This document shows, one piece after another, positions 35,729-45,693 of a DNA stretch of 64,000 nt. A program made the translations under genes and the position numbers. This DNA comes from Polynucleobacter kasalickyi (GTDB lineage: Bacteria; Pseudomonadota; Gammaproteobacteria; Burkholderiales; Burkholderiaceae), in contig NZ_FWXJ01000006.1 of NCBI RefSeq assembly GCF_900176405.1, positions 1 to 64,000 of the forward strand, in the 5' to 3' direction. A model generated the notes under the pieces. It had not been told where the DNA came from, made no database searches, and saw only the letters and a list, made by a program, of their open reading frames with translations. Every line of letters starts with the position of its first letter. The stretch's first letter is position 1.

Positions 35729-36867
35729 ACTAAGCCGCCGATTCCTAAAAGTAAGTAAATTGCTGGTGGAATGATCGCTGTGACTGGAGCTGTCCAGTCC
35801 GCTAATAAACCTAAGTGTGAAAATAAAGTGTTAAATAGTTGAAAACTCATGCCAAGCATAATTCCCCCAAAAACCTTAATACTAATTCCACCGGATCTGG
35901 CATGAAGGTAGCCAAAGGGTAGGGCAAGGCTGAGCATTACCAAAATCGTAAAGGGATAAATAATTTTTTTCCAAAGCGCAATACTGTAATTTTTACTGTC
36001 TTGTAAATTTTCTTTTAAATGATTAGTGAATTTGATTAAACTGGCAATCGACATACGTTCTGGACTAATTGATAAGACCGAGAGAATTTCTGGAGTGACT
36101 TCAGACTTGAGACGCTGAGACGGTAAATGAATTGAGCTGGCTTTATAGGTTGTATCAAGGTCAGTAATGCCGACTTGCTCTCTGACTCTTGTTTCTGTGA
36201 CATCAATTAGATTCCAAAAGCCTCTTTCATCATAACTACCTGAGGCTGCATCGCGAATCACAATTAAATAGCGATTTTCATCAAATTCGTACATTCTAAT
36301 ACCCCAAATTTCTGCACGATTCTTAATCGTATTGACATTCACAAATCGCACACCGGCCAGTTTTGGTCCTGGTCCATCAGGATCTTGTAATTTATCTTTG
36401 ACCCAAGTACCCGATTTAAAACTTATTCCAGTCGCTGAGCCTACGGCATTTGCTCGAATTTCTTCCGCTTTTGAATCACAATAAGGGCCGAACCATTCGC
36501 TCAGAAGAAGTGTAAATAGAACAATAGGAATACCGATTTTAAAAAGGGTCCAAAGGCCCTTTGGAATATTTAAGCCAGCCATTCTTAAAATAGTAAATTC
36601 TGATTGACTCGCCATTTGTGCGAAAACATAGATGGAACCGATCAGGCCTGCAATCGGAATGATTTCGACTAGCCTACCCGGCGCTTTGAGAACGATGTGG
36701 ATAAAAGCTAAATAGTTATTGTAATTACCCGTCAGTGTGTTAATTTCATTCAAGTAGTCAAAGAATACAAACAATGAAATCAGCGCAAAAAGGATGAAAA
36801 CAAAAATAAGGTAAATTTGTTTCGCTAAATACTGCTCGTAAATTTTGGGAAAAAGGAGGGATAGCAT
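35710..36867 (-). CDS. lptG: LPS export permease LptG
   Basis: Inner-membrane component of the LptBFGC machine that moves lipopolysaccharide to the outer membrane. The chosen start (36867, 385 residues) overlaps the lptF stop by one base and gives MLSLLFPKIYEQYLAKQIYLI; a longer frame runs into lptF. There are three N-terminal helices, a periplasmic beta-jellyroll domain and three C-terminal helices, ending GIGGLVWVSRR. The MASQSEFTILRMAG segment is the coupling helix. Confidence 0.92.
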   Translation of the reverse strand: MLSLLFPKIYEQYLAKQIYLIFVFILFALISLFVFFDYLNEINTLTGNYNNYLAFIHIVLKAPGRLVEIIPIAGLIGSIYVFAQMASQSEFTILRMAGLNIPKGLWTLFKIGIPIVLFTLLLSEWFGPYCDSKAEEIRANAVGSATGISFKSGTWVKDKLQDPDGPGPKLAGVRFVNVNTIKNRAEIWGIRMYEFDENRYLIVIRDAASGSYDERGFWNLIDVTETRVREQVGITDLDTTYKASSIHLPSQRLKSEVTPEILSVLSISPERMSIASLIKFTNHLKENLQDSKNYSIALWKKIIYPFTILVMLSLALPFGYLHARSGGISIKVFGGIMLGMSFQLFNTLFSHLGLLADWTAPVTAIIPPAIYLLLGIGGLVWVSRR

Positions 36868-37967
36868 TATATTTTGGTCCCACCTGGAATTTGTCGCTTC
36901 CACCACACAATCGAAGGATTGAGGCGATGATTCACCAAAACGATAGCAACCAGGAAAGCGAGCACATGTAACGGCCAAATCAAGTTCGTGAAACTTTCCT
37001 TAGCATCAGAGACTAAGGTTTGAGAAATATTCAGTAGATTACTGTAGATCAGATAAATAAATACGGCATAAAGCAAGGCAATGTAATTGCCTCTTCTTGG
37101 ATTGACATAAGCAAGCGGAACGGCAATTAACATCAGTCCAAGCGCCATTAAAGGCAGGCCAATACGCCACAATAACTCGCCTTTAGCGATAGGTGACGGA
37201 TTTTCGATTAATTCTAAAGTAGGGGATTCTTTAGAGCTTAAATGAATCGGAGATTGCGCTTTTTTTTCAATATCAACGGTGTATTGTTTGAATTCTAATA
37301 TTTTAAAGTCACCTTCAGAGGGCTTTCCCTCATACCGGCGCCCATTAAATATTTTTACAACTTTCGTGCCATTCGGTAGGTTTTCAATGTATCCAGACTC
37401 GGACATAGCCACAGTGAGACGTTGATTTCGAAAGTCAGTAACAAAAACATTCTGAATTTCATTGGAAATACTATTGATTCTTTCAACAAAAAATACTCGC
37501 CCCGAATTGGCCGATTCAAAAAACTGCCCTGGCACAATCATCGAAGCCTCATCTCGACCTTTAAACTTTTGACTAATTTCAGTCGTTTTTGCATTTGACC
37601 AAGGCCAAATAAAGATCGACATGGCGGAAATAACAATTAACCAAGGGAGTGCAAAGCGTAAAACGGGGTAGTACAGCATTTTTAAATTTAAACCACTGGC
37701 ATACCAAACGACCATTTCCGAATCTTTATGCCACCGGATTAGAACAAAAATAATAGCAATAAAAATTGAAACTGACAAAATTACAGCAATATAACCAATC
37801 ATTGCTAACATAATGAGTATGATGACATCTTTAGGACTTACCGAACCAGTTGCGGCGTAACCTAAGATGCGAATCACTAGGGTGGTCATCATGATGGTGA
37901 TTAAAACCAAGAAGACTCCGCCAGTCGTGTAGGAGAGTTCTCTTCTTAAGGCTTTTTCATAAATCAT
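36867..37967 (-). CDS. lptF: LPS export permease LptF
   Basis: Partner of LptG. N-terminal MIYEKALRRELSYTTGGVFLV, coupling-helix region VVWYASGLNLKMLYYPV, periplasmic domain (about 120-265) and C-terminal helices with AVPLAYVNPRRGNYIALLYA. 366 residues. It diverges from pepA with about 34 bases between starts. Confidence 0.92.
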   Translation of the reverse strand: MIYEKALRRELSYTTGGVFLVLITIMMTTLVIRILGYAATGSVSPKDVIILIMLAMIGYIAVILSVSIFIAIIFVLIRWHKDSEMVVWYASGLNLKMLYYPVLRFALPWLIVISAMSIFIWPWSNAKTTEISQKFKGRDEASMIVPGQFFESANSGRVFFVERINSISNEIQNVFVTDFRNQRLTVAMSESGYIENLPNGTKVVKIFNGRRYEGKPSEGDFKILEFKQYTVDIEKKAQSPIHLSSKESPTLELIENPSPIAKGELLWRIGLPLMALGLMLIAVPLAYVNPRRGNYIALLYAVFIYLIYSNLLNISQTLVSDAKESFTNLIWPLHVLAFLVAIVLVNHRLNPSIVWWKRQIPGGTKI

Positions 37968-38001
37968 GATGCTGTAGAGTAGATAATATAATTTTAATTA
38001 A

Positions 38002-39609
38002 ATGACTTTTAATGAACGGCAAATGAGAATGCAAACAAAATTCAATACTAAGGTTTTCGCAGATGGCCCCAATCGCTTGCACTTGCAATTACAAACAACT
38101 TCAGATTGCATTGTAATTCCATTTGCATTAGTTGATTTAACAAAAAACAATAACCTAGGCCCCCATTTTAAACATTTAGATGAGTCTCTGGATGGCGCCA
38201 TTTCTTTTGCAATGGAACGTAGGGACTTTTCAGGTAAGTTAGGTGAAACTTTAATTTTGAACCAACAGCAGTCATGGATTGCCGAAGGAATCAAAGTGCC
38301 AAGAATTATCTTGGTTGGTGCTGGGGACATTTCCGAATCCTCAGAAGTTTCCGAAGCAAAAATATTGCAGGACTTTGTGAAAACCACGCGGGCTGCGATT
38401 AAAGCCTTACAGACTACCCAAAGCCAAACTTGTTTATGGTTATTAGATAGCGGTTTTGCTGCTGCCTATCCAAGTTCGAGCGTAGATTTCATTCGCCACT
38501 CAGTCCTACTCTTTGAGGAAGGCTACTATCGCTTTAGTCAGCGTTTTGACCATCTCAAATCCTATCAGCCGGATAGTCATTCGCCAATTTTGAAAACAGT
38601 TACTTTTGCGACTTCCAGCAAAGATGAAAAGCAAACCAAGGAAGCGATTAAAGTGAGTACTGCGATTGCTTTAGGTATGGGGTTAACAAAAGATTTGGGG
38701 AATTTACCACCAAATATTTGTAATCCAACTTATTTAGCGGATATTGCGACGAATTTAGGGAAAGATTCGACCTTAAAAGTACAAGTATTGGAAAAAAAGG
38801 ATCTAGAAAAACTGGGTATGGGGGCATTTCTAGCCGTTAGCCAAGGCTCAGTGACACCGCCAAAGTTTATTATCATGCAACATCTCGGCGGAATAGCGAA
38901 AGAAGCGCCTGTCGTCCTCGTCGGTAAAGGCATCACTTTTGATACGGGTGGCATCTCCCTAAAGCCTGGTGAGGGGATGGATGAAATGAAATACGATATG
39001 TGCGGTGCCGCTTCTGTCTTTGGCACGATGTTAGCTATTTCAGAGATGAAGCTTAAAAAGAATGTGATTGGAGTTATCCCAACTTGTGAAAATATGCCGT
39101 CTGGTATGGCTACTAGACCCGGGGATATTGTCAAAACGATGTCTGGTAAAACCGTAGAAATTTTAAATACCGATGCCGAAGGTCGTTTGATCTTGTGTGA
39201 TGCACTAACTTACGTCGAAAGATTTAAACCACGCACAGTGATTGATATCGCTACCCTAACTGGAGCTTGTGTGATTGCATTAGGGGCGGTTCATTCTGGC
39301 CTTTTCACAAAGGATGAAAAAGTTAGTCATGATTTAGTTGAAGTTGGCAAACTCACCTTAGATACAGTGTGGCCAATGCCGCTCGATGATGCCTACCAAG
39401 ATCAACTCAAATCTAATTTCGCTGATATGGCCAATATTGGGGGACGTCCTGCTGGTAGTGTTACGGCAGCCTGCTTCTTATCAAGGTTTACAGGCGCTTA
39501 CACTTGGGCTCACTTGGATATTGCTGGAACAGCATGGAAGTCGGGAGCGAATAAAGGGGCGACTGGTCGGCCAGTGCCTTTGCTCACTGAATACTTACTC
39601 CGTCATTAA
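38002..39609 (+). CDS. pepA: Leucyl aminopeptidase PepA
   Basis: Bimetallic M17 aminopeptidase. The catalytic domain has GKGITFDTGGISLKP, YDMCGAASVFGTM, the signature NTDAEGRLILCDAL and IDIATLTGACVIALG. Start uncertain: 38002 gives 535 residues, but an ATG at 38029 (MQTKFNTKVFADG) would resemble typical N-termini and leave room for a leader after a TATAAT-like box at about 37985-37990. In proteobacteria it often lies beside lptF and holC, as here. Confidence 0.94.
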   Translation: MTFNERQMRMQTKFNTKVFADGPNRLHLQLQTTSDCIVIPFALVDLTKNNNLGPHFKHLDESLDGAISFAMERRDFSGKLGETLILNQQQSWIAEGIKVPRIILVGAGDISESSEVSEAKILQDFVKTTRAAIKALQTTQSQTCLWLLDSGFAAAYPSSSVDFIRHSVLLFEEGYYRFSQRFDHLKSYQPDSHSPILKTVTFATSSKDEKQTKEAIKVSTAIALGMGLTKDLGNLPPNICNPTYLADIATNLGKDSTLKVQVLEKKDLEKLGMGAFLAVSQGSVTPPKFIIMQHLGGIAKEAPVVLVGKGITFDTGGISLKPGEGMDEMKYDMCGAASVFGTMLAISEMKLKKNVIGVIPTCENMPSGMATRPGDIVKTMSGKTVEILNTDAEGRLILCDALTYVERFKPRTVIDIATLTGACVIALGAVHSGLFTKDEKVSHDLVEVGKLTLDTVWPMPLDDAYQDQLKSNFADMANIGGRPAGSVTAACFLSRFTGAYTWAHLDIAGTAWKSGANKGATGRPVPLLTEYLLRH

Positions 39610-39617
39610 GAGCAACT

Positions 39618-40085
39618 GTGGCTAAGGTTGATTTTCATAGTCAGGTAAAAGACAAGGTTCACTATGCTTGTCGTTTAATTCGTAAGATTATTTCGCTATC
39701 AAAAGAAGAGGATCCTTTTCAGACGATTGTAGTCTTAGGTAGTCAAGAGGTTTTGACGGAATTGAATGAGAAACTGTGGACTTTTAGTTCAGATGATTTT
39801 TTACCCCATTGTTTTATTGATGAAGATGCTTTTGAGTTGTGTCCAATTCTGTTGGTTGAATTAGGGAATCAACATCGACTAGATGCACTATCTCATCAAG
39901 ATGTGTTAATTCATTTGGGTCAAGATGCATTGATCAATATCGAAGAGTTGGTGCAGCGCTATCAACGCGTTGTTGAGGTCGTTTCAATGGAAAGCGCAGA
40001 TTTACTAGCTGGTCGTGAGCGATACAAAAAATACCGAACACTTGGCCTTGAGTTACAAAACTTTGACCAAAAAGGTGCTTCATGA
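39618..40085 (+). CDS. holC: DNA polymerase III chi subunit HolC
   Basis: A 155-residue protein of the HolC family, linking the clamp loader to single-strand binding protein. GTG start. Recognisable features are [20 protein letters not shown], the [11 protein letters not shown] segment and [14 protein letters not shown] at the end. It follows pepA with 8 bases between and overlaps the lgt start. Confidence 0.88.
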   Translation: MAKVDFHSQVKDKVHYACRLIRKIISLSKEEDPFQTIVVLGSQEVLTELNEKLWTFSSDDFLPHCFIDEDAFELCPILLVELGNQHRLDALSHQDVLIHLGQDALINIEELVQRYQRVVEVVSMESADLLAGRERYKKYRTLGLELQNFDQKGAS

Positions 40086-40861
40086 TGCACCCACAATTTG
40101 ACCCTATTGCTATTCAAATAGGGCCACTCGCAGTTCATTGGTATGGACTTATGTATTTGATGGCGTTTATGCAATATTTAGCACTTGGACACCTCCGAGT
40201 TCAACAGCCACAGATGCGAGCAAAAGGTTTTGTTGGGCAAGATATTGAAGATCTTCTGTTTTATGCGGTGCTTGGCGTAATTCTTGGCGGGCGTTTAGGG
40301 TATTGCTTTTTTTATATGCCAAGTTATTATTTGGCCAATCCACTGGATATTTTCAAAGTATGGCAAGGTGGTATGGCATTCCATGGTGGTTTTTTGGGAG
40401 TAGTCGTAGCAATTGCTTGGTTTGCCAAAAAACGTGGTTTGCATTTTTTTACTGTGGCAGATCTGATTGCGCCCTTAGTACCTTTTGGCTTGGCATTTGG
40501 TAGGATTGGTAATTTTATTAATGGGGAGTTATGGGGGCGTCCAACCAATGCTACCTGGGGAATGATATTCCCCCAAGCTGGCGACCAATTGTTAAGGCAT
40601 CCGTCTCAGTTATATCAGTTTGGTGGTGAAGGTGTTTTCCTCGGGATCATTTTGTGGCTGTATGCGAGACAACCTAGAGAAATTGGCCAGACATCAGGTG
40701 TTTTTGCCTTAGGTTATGGAATTTTTCGCTTCGTAGTCGAGTATTCTCGAGAACCAGATCGGTTTTTAGGCACACTCTCACTAGGATTATCGATGGGACA
40801 GTGGTTGTCAATTCCGATGATTCTTTTAGGGATTTACCTCTGCAATAGAAAAAAATCGTAG
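40082..40861 (+). CDS. lgt: Phosphatidylglycerol-prolipoprotein diacylglyceryl transferase Lgt
   Basis: Inner-membrane enzyme that adds the diacylglyceryl group to prolipoproteins. Seven or so membrane segments; motifs [31 protein letters not shown] and the signature [17 protein letters not shown]. 259 residues, normal. ATGA overlap with holC. Substrates in this window include the small lipoprotein of the formate dehydrogenase locus. Confidence 0.95.
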   Translation: MMHPQFDPIAIQIGPLAVHWYGLMYLMAFMQYLALGHLRVQQPQMRAKGFVGQDIEDLLFYAVLGVILGGRLGYCFFYMPSYYLANPLDIFKVWQGGMAFHGGFLGVVVAIAWFAKKRGLHFFTVADLIAPLVPFGLAFGRIGNFINGELWGRPTNATWGMIFPQAGDQLLRHPSQLYQFGGEGVFLGIILWLYARQPREIGQTSGVFALGYGIFRFVVEYSREPDRFLGTLSLGLSMGQWLSIPMILLGIYLCNRKKS

Positions 40862-40946
40862 TCTAATCAAATTTTTAGGTAAGATAAGCGGAATTATGTA
40901 ATTAAATGAATCCACTATCCATTAAAACTTTACTTAGAAAAATAAT

Positions 40947-42236
40947 ATGGCAATTTTGAAAAAATTAGCGCAAGTAAGGTCTCTTTCTAGGGCAATTAAC
41001 GCTGCAACCAAATTACTTACCGAAAGAGGTGAGGCGAACTCTGTCAGCATGGCGAATGAGATTCTAAGTCAATATAAATTACTCAATGAGGAGCAAAAAC
41101 TTAGTTTTTATCAGGCTTTAGCAACGAAGTTCAACCCAGATCCTGCCCTCGTTCTCCAGGTTGCCCAAGACTATGCCCGCGAGCCAAATGCTAAAAATTT
41201 AATACAGCTAACAAAGGTTACTGAACCCCCTCGGCAAGAGTTGCTGCGTCGAATCAATCGTGTTGAGGGTGGTACCAAGGAAATTGTCGCGATGCGACGC
41301 CACTTGATTAAAGTGTTAGCCAAAAAACCTGAGTTATACCCGCTCGATTTTGACATGCATCATTTATTTGTGTCATGGTTTAATCCTGGGTTTTTAAAAA
41401 TGCACCGGGTGGATTGGGAGTCTCCTGCCCACATACTTGAAAAAATTATCCAACATGAAGCGGTTCATGAAATTGATGGGTGGGATGATTTAAGAAGACG
41501 TTTACAACCTGATCGCCGTTGTTTTGCTTTTTTTCATCCGCAATTAAAAGACGAGCCTTTAATTTTTGTGGAAGTAGCCTTGGTGCCAGAGATTTCTGGT
41601 GCGATTGGTCCTTTAGTCGATAAAAAATCAGAGACGGTGAATCCTTCGCAATTTAAAACGGCCGTTTTTTACTCGATTAGTAACTGTGAGCCAGGACTTA
41701 AAGGCGTTTCCTTAGGAAATTTCTTAATTAAACGGGTTGCGAGTTATTTAAAAGAAGAATTCCCCAGTTTAAAAACCTTTGTTACCCTGTCACCTTTGCC
41801 TGGGTTTATGGATTGGGTGATTGGCGGTGCAAACTTAGGGGAGCCGGCAATCTCTTCTCAAGCAACCGAAAAAATCAATAAAGCGCTAAATATTCTTAAT
41901 TTAAAGGAAAAATCGTGGCCTGAAAGAATTTCTTCCGGTTGGCATCCAACGACCGCCTCGGAAGAAGAAAAAAATGCCCTTATGCAATTGTGCGCGTATT
42001 ATCTAACAACTTTTACCGTGCGAAAAGGGGGGAACCCAGTCGCTAAATTTCACTTAGGTAATGGTGCTAAACTGCATAGGATTAATTGGGCTGGCGATGT
42101 TTCTAAAAAAGGATTGAAACAATCGGCTAGCCTGATGGTGAACTATCTCTATGATTTGGAAAAAATCGAAGAGTATCATGAGCGCTTTACTCACGGCGAA
42201 GTCATTTACTCTAAACCAGTCAGTCAGTTGCTGTAA
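40947..42236 (+). CDS. Malonyl-CoA decarboxylase
   Basis: Converts malonyl-CoA to acetyl-CoA and CO2. The N-terminal helical MCD_N domain covers about 1-125, followed by the GNAT-like catalytic domain with YSISNCEPGLKGVSLGNFLIK, TLSPLPGFMDWV (serine of the active site) and KFHLGNGAKLHRINW (histidine). 429 residues, similar to bacterial MatA/MCD proteins. Next come a Bug-type binding protein and a malonyl-CoA synthetase, together giving a malonate to acetyl-CoA route. Confidence 0.93.
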   Translation: MAILKKLAQVRSLSRAINAATKLLTERGEANSVSMANEILSQYKLLNEEQKLSFYQALATKFNPDPALVLQVAQDYAREPNAKNLIQLTKVTEPPRQELLRRINRVEGGTKEIVAMRRHLIKVLAKKPELYPLDFDMHHLFVSWFNPGFLKMHRVDWESPAHILEKIIQHEAVHEIDGWDDLRRRLQPDRRCFAFFHPQLKDEPLIFVEVALVPEISGAIGPLVDKKSETVNPSQFKTAVFYSISNCEPGLKGVSLGNFLIKRVASYLKEEFPSLKTFVTLSPLPGFMDWVIGGANLGEPAISSQATEKINKALNILNLKEKSWPERISSGWHPTTASEEEKNALMQLCAYYLTTFTVRKGGNPVAKFHLGNGAKLHRINWAGDVSKKGLKQSASLMVNYLYDLEKIEEYHERFTHGEVIYSKPVSQLL

Positions 42237-42259
42237 ATCAAAAAACTCAAAGGAAAATC

Positions 42260-43246
42260 ATGATTAAAAACAAGAATAAAATTCCATTTATCGCTTTATT
42301 TATATTCGGTATCTTTACCATTTTGAATCAAGCTTGTTGGGCGAATGATCCATGGCCATCCAAACCAATTAATGTCATTGTGCCATTTCCAGCTGGTGGT
42401 GGAACCGATGCATTTGCAAGACCTCTCTCTGCTCAATTGACTAAACAACTTGGTAAACAAATTGTGATTGATAACCGTGGTGGTGCTGGTGGCACACTCG
42501 GTGCTAGCATTGCCGCGAAAGCGAATCCGGATGGTTATAACTTTTTCCTTGGTGCGGCTCATCACGCTATTGCCCCATCGGTTTATCCCAAGTTGGATTA
42601 CGATATTGAGAAGAGTTTTATTCCGATGATGCTGATTGCAGCTCCTCCTCAAGTTATCGTCGTTACTACTAAATTGCCAGTCAATGACTTAAAGGGTTTA
42701 ATCACCTATATGAAGAGTAACCCAGGAAAACTGAATTACGGTAGTGCTGGTAATGGTAGTTCGCACCATTTAGCTGGTGAACTCTTTAAGATGCAAACCA
42801 AAACTTTCATTACCCATATTCCTTATCGTGGTGCAGGCCCTGCACTAGCTGATTTAATGGCTGGTCAAGTTGATTTGATGTTTGATGGTTTAGGTTCCTC
42901 CGCTCAGCACATCAAGAGTGGCAAGATTAAAGCTTTAGCGGTTGCATCTGAGAAGCGAGTTGCAGCCTTTCCTAATTTACCTACGGCTGCCGAAGCCGGT
43001 GTACCAGGTTATGTCGTGAGTACTTGGTACGGACTTTGGGCACCAAAAGATACACCAAAAGAAATAGTTGATAAAATGACAGCTGAAGTAACTAAGGCTC
43101 TTAACTCTCCAGAGTTAAAGGAAATTTGGTTAAATAACGGCTCAGAGACTCCTAATTTAATTGGCGATAATTTCGCTAAATTTGTGTCTGAGGATATTAA
43201 AAGATGGGCATCAGTAGTAAAAGCATCTGGTGCTAAATTAGACTAA
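42260..43246 (+). CDS. Bug/TctC family binding protein of the malonate module
   Basis: A 328-residue periplasmic binding protein with a cleavable signal peptide (about 1-29, ending CWAND). NVIVPFPAGGGTDAFARPL, NYGSAGNGSSHHLAGELFK and HIPYRGAGPALADLMAGQVD are Bug-family signatures. AAAGGAAAATC precedes the ATG. Placed between malonyl-CoA decarboxylase and synthetase, it probably binds malonate or a related dicarboxylate; this is inferred from position. No TctA/TctB genes are adjacent. Confidence 0.9.
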   Translation: MIKNKNKIPFIALFIFGIFTILNQACWANDPWPSKPINVIVPFPAGGGTDAFARPLSAQLTKQLGKQIVIDNRGGAGGTLGASIAAKANPDGYNFFLGAAHHAIAPSVYPKLDYDIEKSFIPMMLIAAPPQVIVVTTKLPVNDLKGLITYMKSNPGKLNYGSAGNGSSHHLAGELFKMQTKTFITHIPYRGAGPALADLMAGQVDLMFDGLGSSAQHIKSGKIKALAVASEKRVAAFPNLPTAAEAGVPGYVVSTWYGLWAPKDTPKEIVDKMTAEVTKALNSPELKEIWLNNGSETPNLIGDNFAKFVSEDIKRWASVVKASGAKLD

Positions 43247-43255
43247 AAAATAAAT

Positions 43256-44782
43256 ATGAACCTATATTCTGTATTGGAAACAGGCTTTCCTAAAGATAAA
43301 ACAGCATGCGCTATCGAAACCCCAGAGGGAAAATATTACTCTTGGGATGACTTAGAAAAAGCTACTTCAAAGTTGGCGAACCTTTTAAGTTCATTAGAAC
43401 TACCAAAAGGTTCTCGGATTGCAGTTCAAGTTGAAAAATCGCCAGAGGCCTTGTTTTTATATTTGGCTACGATTAAAGCTGGGCTTGTGTATCTCCCTTT
43501 GAATACTGCATACCAGTCCGCTGAAATTGAATATTTTTTAGATAATGCTAAACCAGGGGCGGTGATTTGTAGTCCAAAAAACTTTGCATGGTTTTCTCAA
43601 TTAGCCTTTAAAGCCAATACCGAGTTTGTATTTACACTTGGTGAGCAACGTGACGGCACCTTGCTTGAAAGAGCAGCTGCCCACTCCGATCAATTTAAGA
43701 CGGTTGCAAGACAGGATGACGATCTTGCAGCGATTCTATATACATCAGGTACGACTGGCAGAAGTAAGGGAGCTATGTTGTCCCATAAAAACCTGAGTAG
43801 CAATGCAAAGGTTTTAAAAGATTTTTGGCATTGGCAAAAAGGTGATGTATTACTGCATGCCTTACCGATTTTCCATGTGCATGGACTTTTTGTGGCATCT
43901 CATGGCGCTTTAATTAACGGTAGCAAAATGATTTGGTTACCTAAGTTAGATATTGCACAGTTGCTCAAGTACTTGCCACAAAGTACGGTCATGATGGGCG
44001 TTCCAACTTTCTATACCAGACTGTTAGCAGAACCAAAATTTGATGCAAAAGTATGCGCAAACATGCGTTTATTTATTGCTGGCTCTGCACCTTTGTTAAC
44101 TGAAACTTTTAATGATTTTATTGCTCGAACTGGCCATACGATCTTAGAGCGATACGGTATGAGCGAAACAGCCATGTTAACTTCTAACTCTTATTCTGGT
44201 AAACGCGTTGCAGGCGCAGTTGGTGTGCCATTGCCTGGTGTAAAAGTAAGAGTCGTGGGTGATGATTCGAAGCTCTGTGGGGTTAATGAAGTGGGTAATG
44301 TTCAGGTGCAAGGCCCTAACGTTTTCTCAGGGTATTGGCAGATGCCAGAAAAAACCAAGGAAGAGTTCACAGCCGATGGTTGGTTTAAAACTGGCGACGT
44401 AGGCAGGTGGGGCGGTAGCACTACAGCTGGTCCAGTGCCTGATGAGTATCTCTGCATTGTCGGCAGAAGTAAGGATTTGATCATATCTGGAGGATATAAC
44501 ATTTATCCTAAAGAAATTGAGAGTTTCATTGATGAAATGACAGGGGTTGAAGAGAGTGCAGTGATTGGTATTCCTCATCCTGATTTTGGGGAGGCGGTGT
44601 TGGCGGTAGTAGTTCCTAAAAAGGGCGCTGAGCTTGATCCTGCAGGAATTATTGCTGAGTTAAAAGGTAAAATTGCGAACTTTAAAGTACCGAAGCGGGT
44701 CATTATCGTGAGTGAGCTACCACGCAATGCCATGGGGAAAGTGCAAAAAAATATCTTACGTCAAGAATATACAACTGCCTAA
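43256..44782 (+). CDS. matB: Malonyl-CoA synthetase (MatB-like)
   Basis: ATP-dependent acyl-CoA ligase of the ANL family that activates malonate. ILYTSGTTGRSKGAMLSHKN (the AMP-binding motif, near residues 161-180), RYGMSETAMLTSN, DGWFKTGDVG and the C-terminal lysine in PRNAMGKVQKNILR. 508 residues. Immediate proximity to the malonyl-CoA decarboxylase makes malonate the best substrate; methylmalonate is an alternative accepted by some family members. Confidence 0.9.
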   Translation: MNLYSVLETGFPKDKTACAIETPEGKYYSWDDLEKATSKLANLLSSLELPKGSRIAVQVEKSPEALFLYLATIKAGLVYLPLNTAYQSAEIEYFLDNAKPGAVICSPKNFAWFSQLAFKANTEFVFTLGEQRDGTLLERAAAHSDQFKTVARQDDDLAAILYTSGTTGRSKGAMLSHKNLSSNAKVLKDFWHWQKGDVLLHALPIFHVHGLFVASHGALINGSKMIWLPKLDIAQLLKYLPQSTVMMGVPTFYTRLLAEPKFDAKVCANMRLFIAGSAPLLTETFNDFIARTGHTILERYGMSETAMLTSNSYSGKRVAGAVGVPLPGVKVRVVGDDSKLCGVNEVGNVQVQGPNVFSGYWQMPEKTKEEFTADGWFKTGDVGRWGGSTTAGPVPDEYLCIVGRSKDLIISGGYNIYPKEIESFIDEMTGVEESAVIGIPHPDFGEAVLAVVVPKKGAELDPAGIIAELKGKIANFKVPKRVIIVSELPRNAMGKVQKNILRQEYTTA

Positions 44783-44811
44783 ACTTTTACTCAACCGTGC
44801 GTTTGAAATCA

Positions 44812-44854
44812 AACCTTGAGATGGCTTTTTTAAATAGCTATCTCAAGGTTTTTT
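44812..44854 (+). terminator. Intrinsic terminator after matB
   Basis: A 14-bp stem (44812-44825 with 44837-44850, one G-T pair) encloses an 11-base loop and is followed by a T-run (44851-44854). It lies between converging genes and ends two bases before the TauE-like stop codon, so it may also slow transcription from the other side. Confidence 0.85.
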
Positions 44855-44856
44855 AT

Positions 44857-45678
44857 TTAGAGGTAGCCGAACAGTTGTAAGCTTTTGTAAATCATAAAAC
44901 TAGCGATGACTAATAAGAGAAAAGCAAAAGTTTTCCTGAGTTGCATCGTATTCATGGAATGAGCTAACTTTACACCGATGGGTGCAAAAAGAACGCTCGT
45001 CATCGAGATACAAATTAATGCTGGGAGATAAATGTATCCCAAAGAGTACTCTGGTAAGCCTGGCAAGTTGTGGGCGCCGTAGATATAGCCAATGGCGCTA
45101 GCAATAGCAATCGGAAAGCCAAGGGCCGATGAGGTGGCCAGCGCACTATGGATTGTGACGTTACACCACAGCATAAACGGCACAGAAATAAATGCTCCGC
45201 CAGCTCCAACCAAACTAGACATCATGCCAATTAAGGAACCAACGCCAAACAAACCTAAAAAACCAGGTAACTCTCTACTGGGTTTTGGCTTTTTATTGCG
45301 TAGCATTTGATAGGCAGAAAAAATTTGAAAACTTGCAAATAGTAGTGTGAGCCAAGGGGTCTTGAGTAAATTAAAAATTTCACTTCCGCCTATAATCCCA
45401 CCAAACAAAATACCTGGCACTAAGACCTTCACAATTTCCCAACGAATCATTTTCTTTTTCATTTGCGCACGGACGCTCGAAAGAGACGTAAAAGTAATTG
45501 TGGTCATTGAAGTAGCAATGGCCATATGAAAAAGATGTTCTTCTGAAAAATTGGCCTGGGTAAAAATAAAACTTAAGAAAGGCACCATAATCATGCCTCC
45601 ACCAATGCCAAGCAAACCAGCAATGACGCCTGTCGCCATGCCTAAAAACAGCAAAGAAATGATTTGAAGAGTAGTCAC
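44857..45678 (-). CDS. TauE/SafE family permease
   Basis: A 273-residue membrane protein, second of its family in the window. GIGGGMIMVPFLSFIF (N-terminal repeat) and LVGAGGAFISVPFMLW (C-terminal repeat) are the paired signatures, with about eight hydrophobic segments. Unlike the one at 28.5 kb it is not in a sulfur context; it converges on the malonate genes. The substrate is unknown. Confidence 0.85.
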   Translation of the reverse strand: MTTLQIISLLFLGMATGVIAGLLGIGGGMIMVPFLSFIFTQANFSEEHLFHMAIATSMTTITFTSLSSVRAQMKKKMIRWEIVKVLVPGILFGGIIGGSEIFNLLKTPWLTLLFASFQIFSAYQMLRNKKPKPSRELPGFLGLFGVGSLIGMMSSLVGAGGAFISVPFMLWCNVTIHSALATSSALGFPIAIASAIGYIYGAHNLPGLPEYSLGYIYLPALICISMTSVLFAPIGVKLAHSMNTMQLRKTFAFLLLVIASFMIYKSLQLFGYL

Positions 45679-45693
45679 GAGTGGGATGTCAAA

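Noticed and set aside
36865..36978. Longer start for lptG at 36978
   Set aside because: It would place 37 unrelated residues before the first membrane helix and lies inside lptF; the ATG at 36867 is the family start.
44857..45678. TauE-like gene as part of the malonate module
   Set aside because: It is on the opposite strand, converging at a terminator, so joint transcription with matB is excluded.
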